A stretch of DNA of 6,196 bases from an uncultured Paracoccaceae bacterium. Lineage in GTDB: Bacteria; Pseudomonadota; Alphaproteobacteria; Rhodobacterales; Rhodobacteraceae. Both the position numbers and the translations under genes were made by a program. The notes beneath the pieces are model-generated. The model worked only from the letters and a program-made list of their open reading frames with translations, was not told where the DNA came from and ran no database searches. Positions 5,911 through 6,196 of this stretch are shown piece after piece. Location: assembly GCA_938038825.1 (NCBI GenBank), contig CALHST010000209.1:1-6196 (forward strand). The letters run 5' to 3'. Position 1 is the stretch's first letter. The number at the start of each line of letters is the position of its first letter.

Positions 5911-6196
5911 ATGTCTCATTTCATCGAAGGTTTAGATCGCCAGCAGACGATGTTGCTGCCTGAGCACTTTGACGATTACGTCGATGAACACAGCCCCGTT
6001 CGTGCCATTGATGCCTTTGCTGACCTGCTTGATCTCGCTGTCCTTGGCTTCAGTGCGCAGCCCGCCGTGACTGGTCGGCCTGGGTATCATCCGGGGTTGA
6101 TGTTGCGGATTTATCTTTACGGATATCTGAACCAGATCCAGTCGTCGCGGCGGCTGGAACGGGAATGCGGGCGTAGCCTGGATCTGATTTGGTTGA
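5911..6196 (+). CDS. IS1182-family transposase, N-terminal part cut by window end
   Basis: ATG 5911 opens a frame that runs to the window end without a stop, giving 95 residues. TGGAGG at 5899-5904 lies 6 nt before the start and supports it. The N-terminus MSHFIEGLDRQQTMLLPEHF, then the HSPVRAIDAF region, GRPGYHPGLMLRIYLYGYLN and QSSRRLERECGRS are characteristic of IS1182-family transposases and correspond to their N-terminal domain. The DDE catalytic domain would follow beyond the window, so whether the enzyme is intact cannot be judged. The gene is codirectional with pgi but 428 bp away and belongs to the insertion sequence, not the sugar-phosphate operon. The visible reading frame shows no frameshift. 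Confidence 0.85.
   Translation, partial: MSHFIEGLDRQQTMLLPEHFDDYVDEHSPVRAIDAFADLLDLAVLGFSAQPAVTGRPGYHPGLMLRIYLYGYLNQIQSSRRLERECGRSLDLIWL

Larger units (their letters stand above)
5839..6196 (+). mobile_element. IS1182-family insertion sequence, left part
   Basis: The transposase gene from 5911 identifies an IS1182-family element. Its left terminus is not fixed by the sequence; my best guess is near 5839, where GAGGCTGTGTGAAAA begins, because similar GGCTGTGTGAAAA tips occur at ends of insertion sequences I recall. The right end, inverted-repeat partner and target duplication lie outside the window, so the left boundary is uncertain by tens of bases. Confidence 0.6.

Noticed and set aside
5712..5963. 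An 83-codon plus-strand open frame before the transposase.
   Set aside because: It crosses the insertion-sequence end and overlaps the transposase gene in another frame, with no ribosome binding site or family resemblance.
1..6196. A search by eye for CRISPR arrays, tRNA genes, retron or toxin-antitoxin-like modules.
   Set aside because: No regularly spaced repeats, cloverleaf-like sequences or small paired genes were seen.

Overview
The window looks like chromosomal DNA from an alphaproteobacterium, most likely a Rhodobacterales/Roseobacter-type marine bacterium. The evidence is the tight gene order zwf-pgl-pgi, the character of the encoded proteins, a moderately GC-rich composition, and a LacI-type operator of the kind linked to central carbon control in that group. 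The assignment is made by recognition, not by a database search.

Layout from left to right. (1) Positions 1-654 (+) hold the 3' part of a DUF2855-family gene whose start lies outside the window. (2) A radical SAM iron-sulfur protein gene (646-1593, -) converges on it, and the two coding ends overlap by 9 bp. (3) A compact 180-bp divergent control region (1594-1773) separates the radical SAM gene from zwf. It contains two short perfect palindromes, a weak promoter candidate, and a 5'-UTR hairpin that directly abuts a very strong zwf ribosome binding site. (4) The zwf-pgl-pgi operon (1774-5482, +) is tightly packed: a 4-bp ATGA overlap between zwf and pgl, and 5 bp between pgl and pgi. (5) An apparently gene-free stretch of about 350 bp after pgi contains two imperfect stem-loops. 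(6) The left end of an IS1182-family insertion sequence follows, whose transposase gene (5911 onward, +) runs off the window.

The three operon genes work in sequence. Pgi interconverts fructose-6-P and glucose-6-P, Zwf oxidises glucose-6-P to 6-phosphogluconolactone with NAD(P)+, and Pgl hydrolyses the lactone to 6-phosphogluconate, which feeds the Entner-Doudoroff or oxidative pentose-phosphate route. The palindrome at 1701-1716 just upstream is a credible operator for a CceR-like LacI-family regulator of this pathway. That is the most useful regulatory observation in the window.

I see no CRISPR array, tRNA, rRNA, phage or defence system. The less ordinary items are the unassigned radical SAM protein with a six-cysteine C-terminal part, its neighbour of unknown function, and the structured control region.
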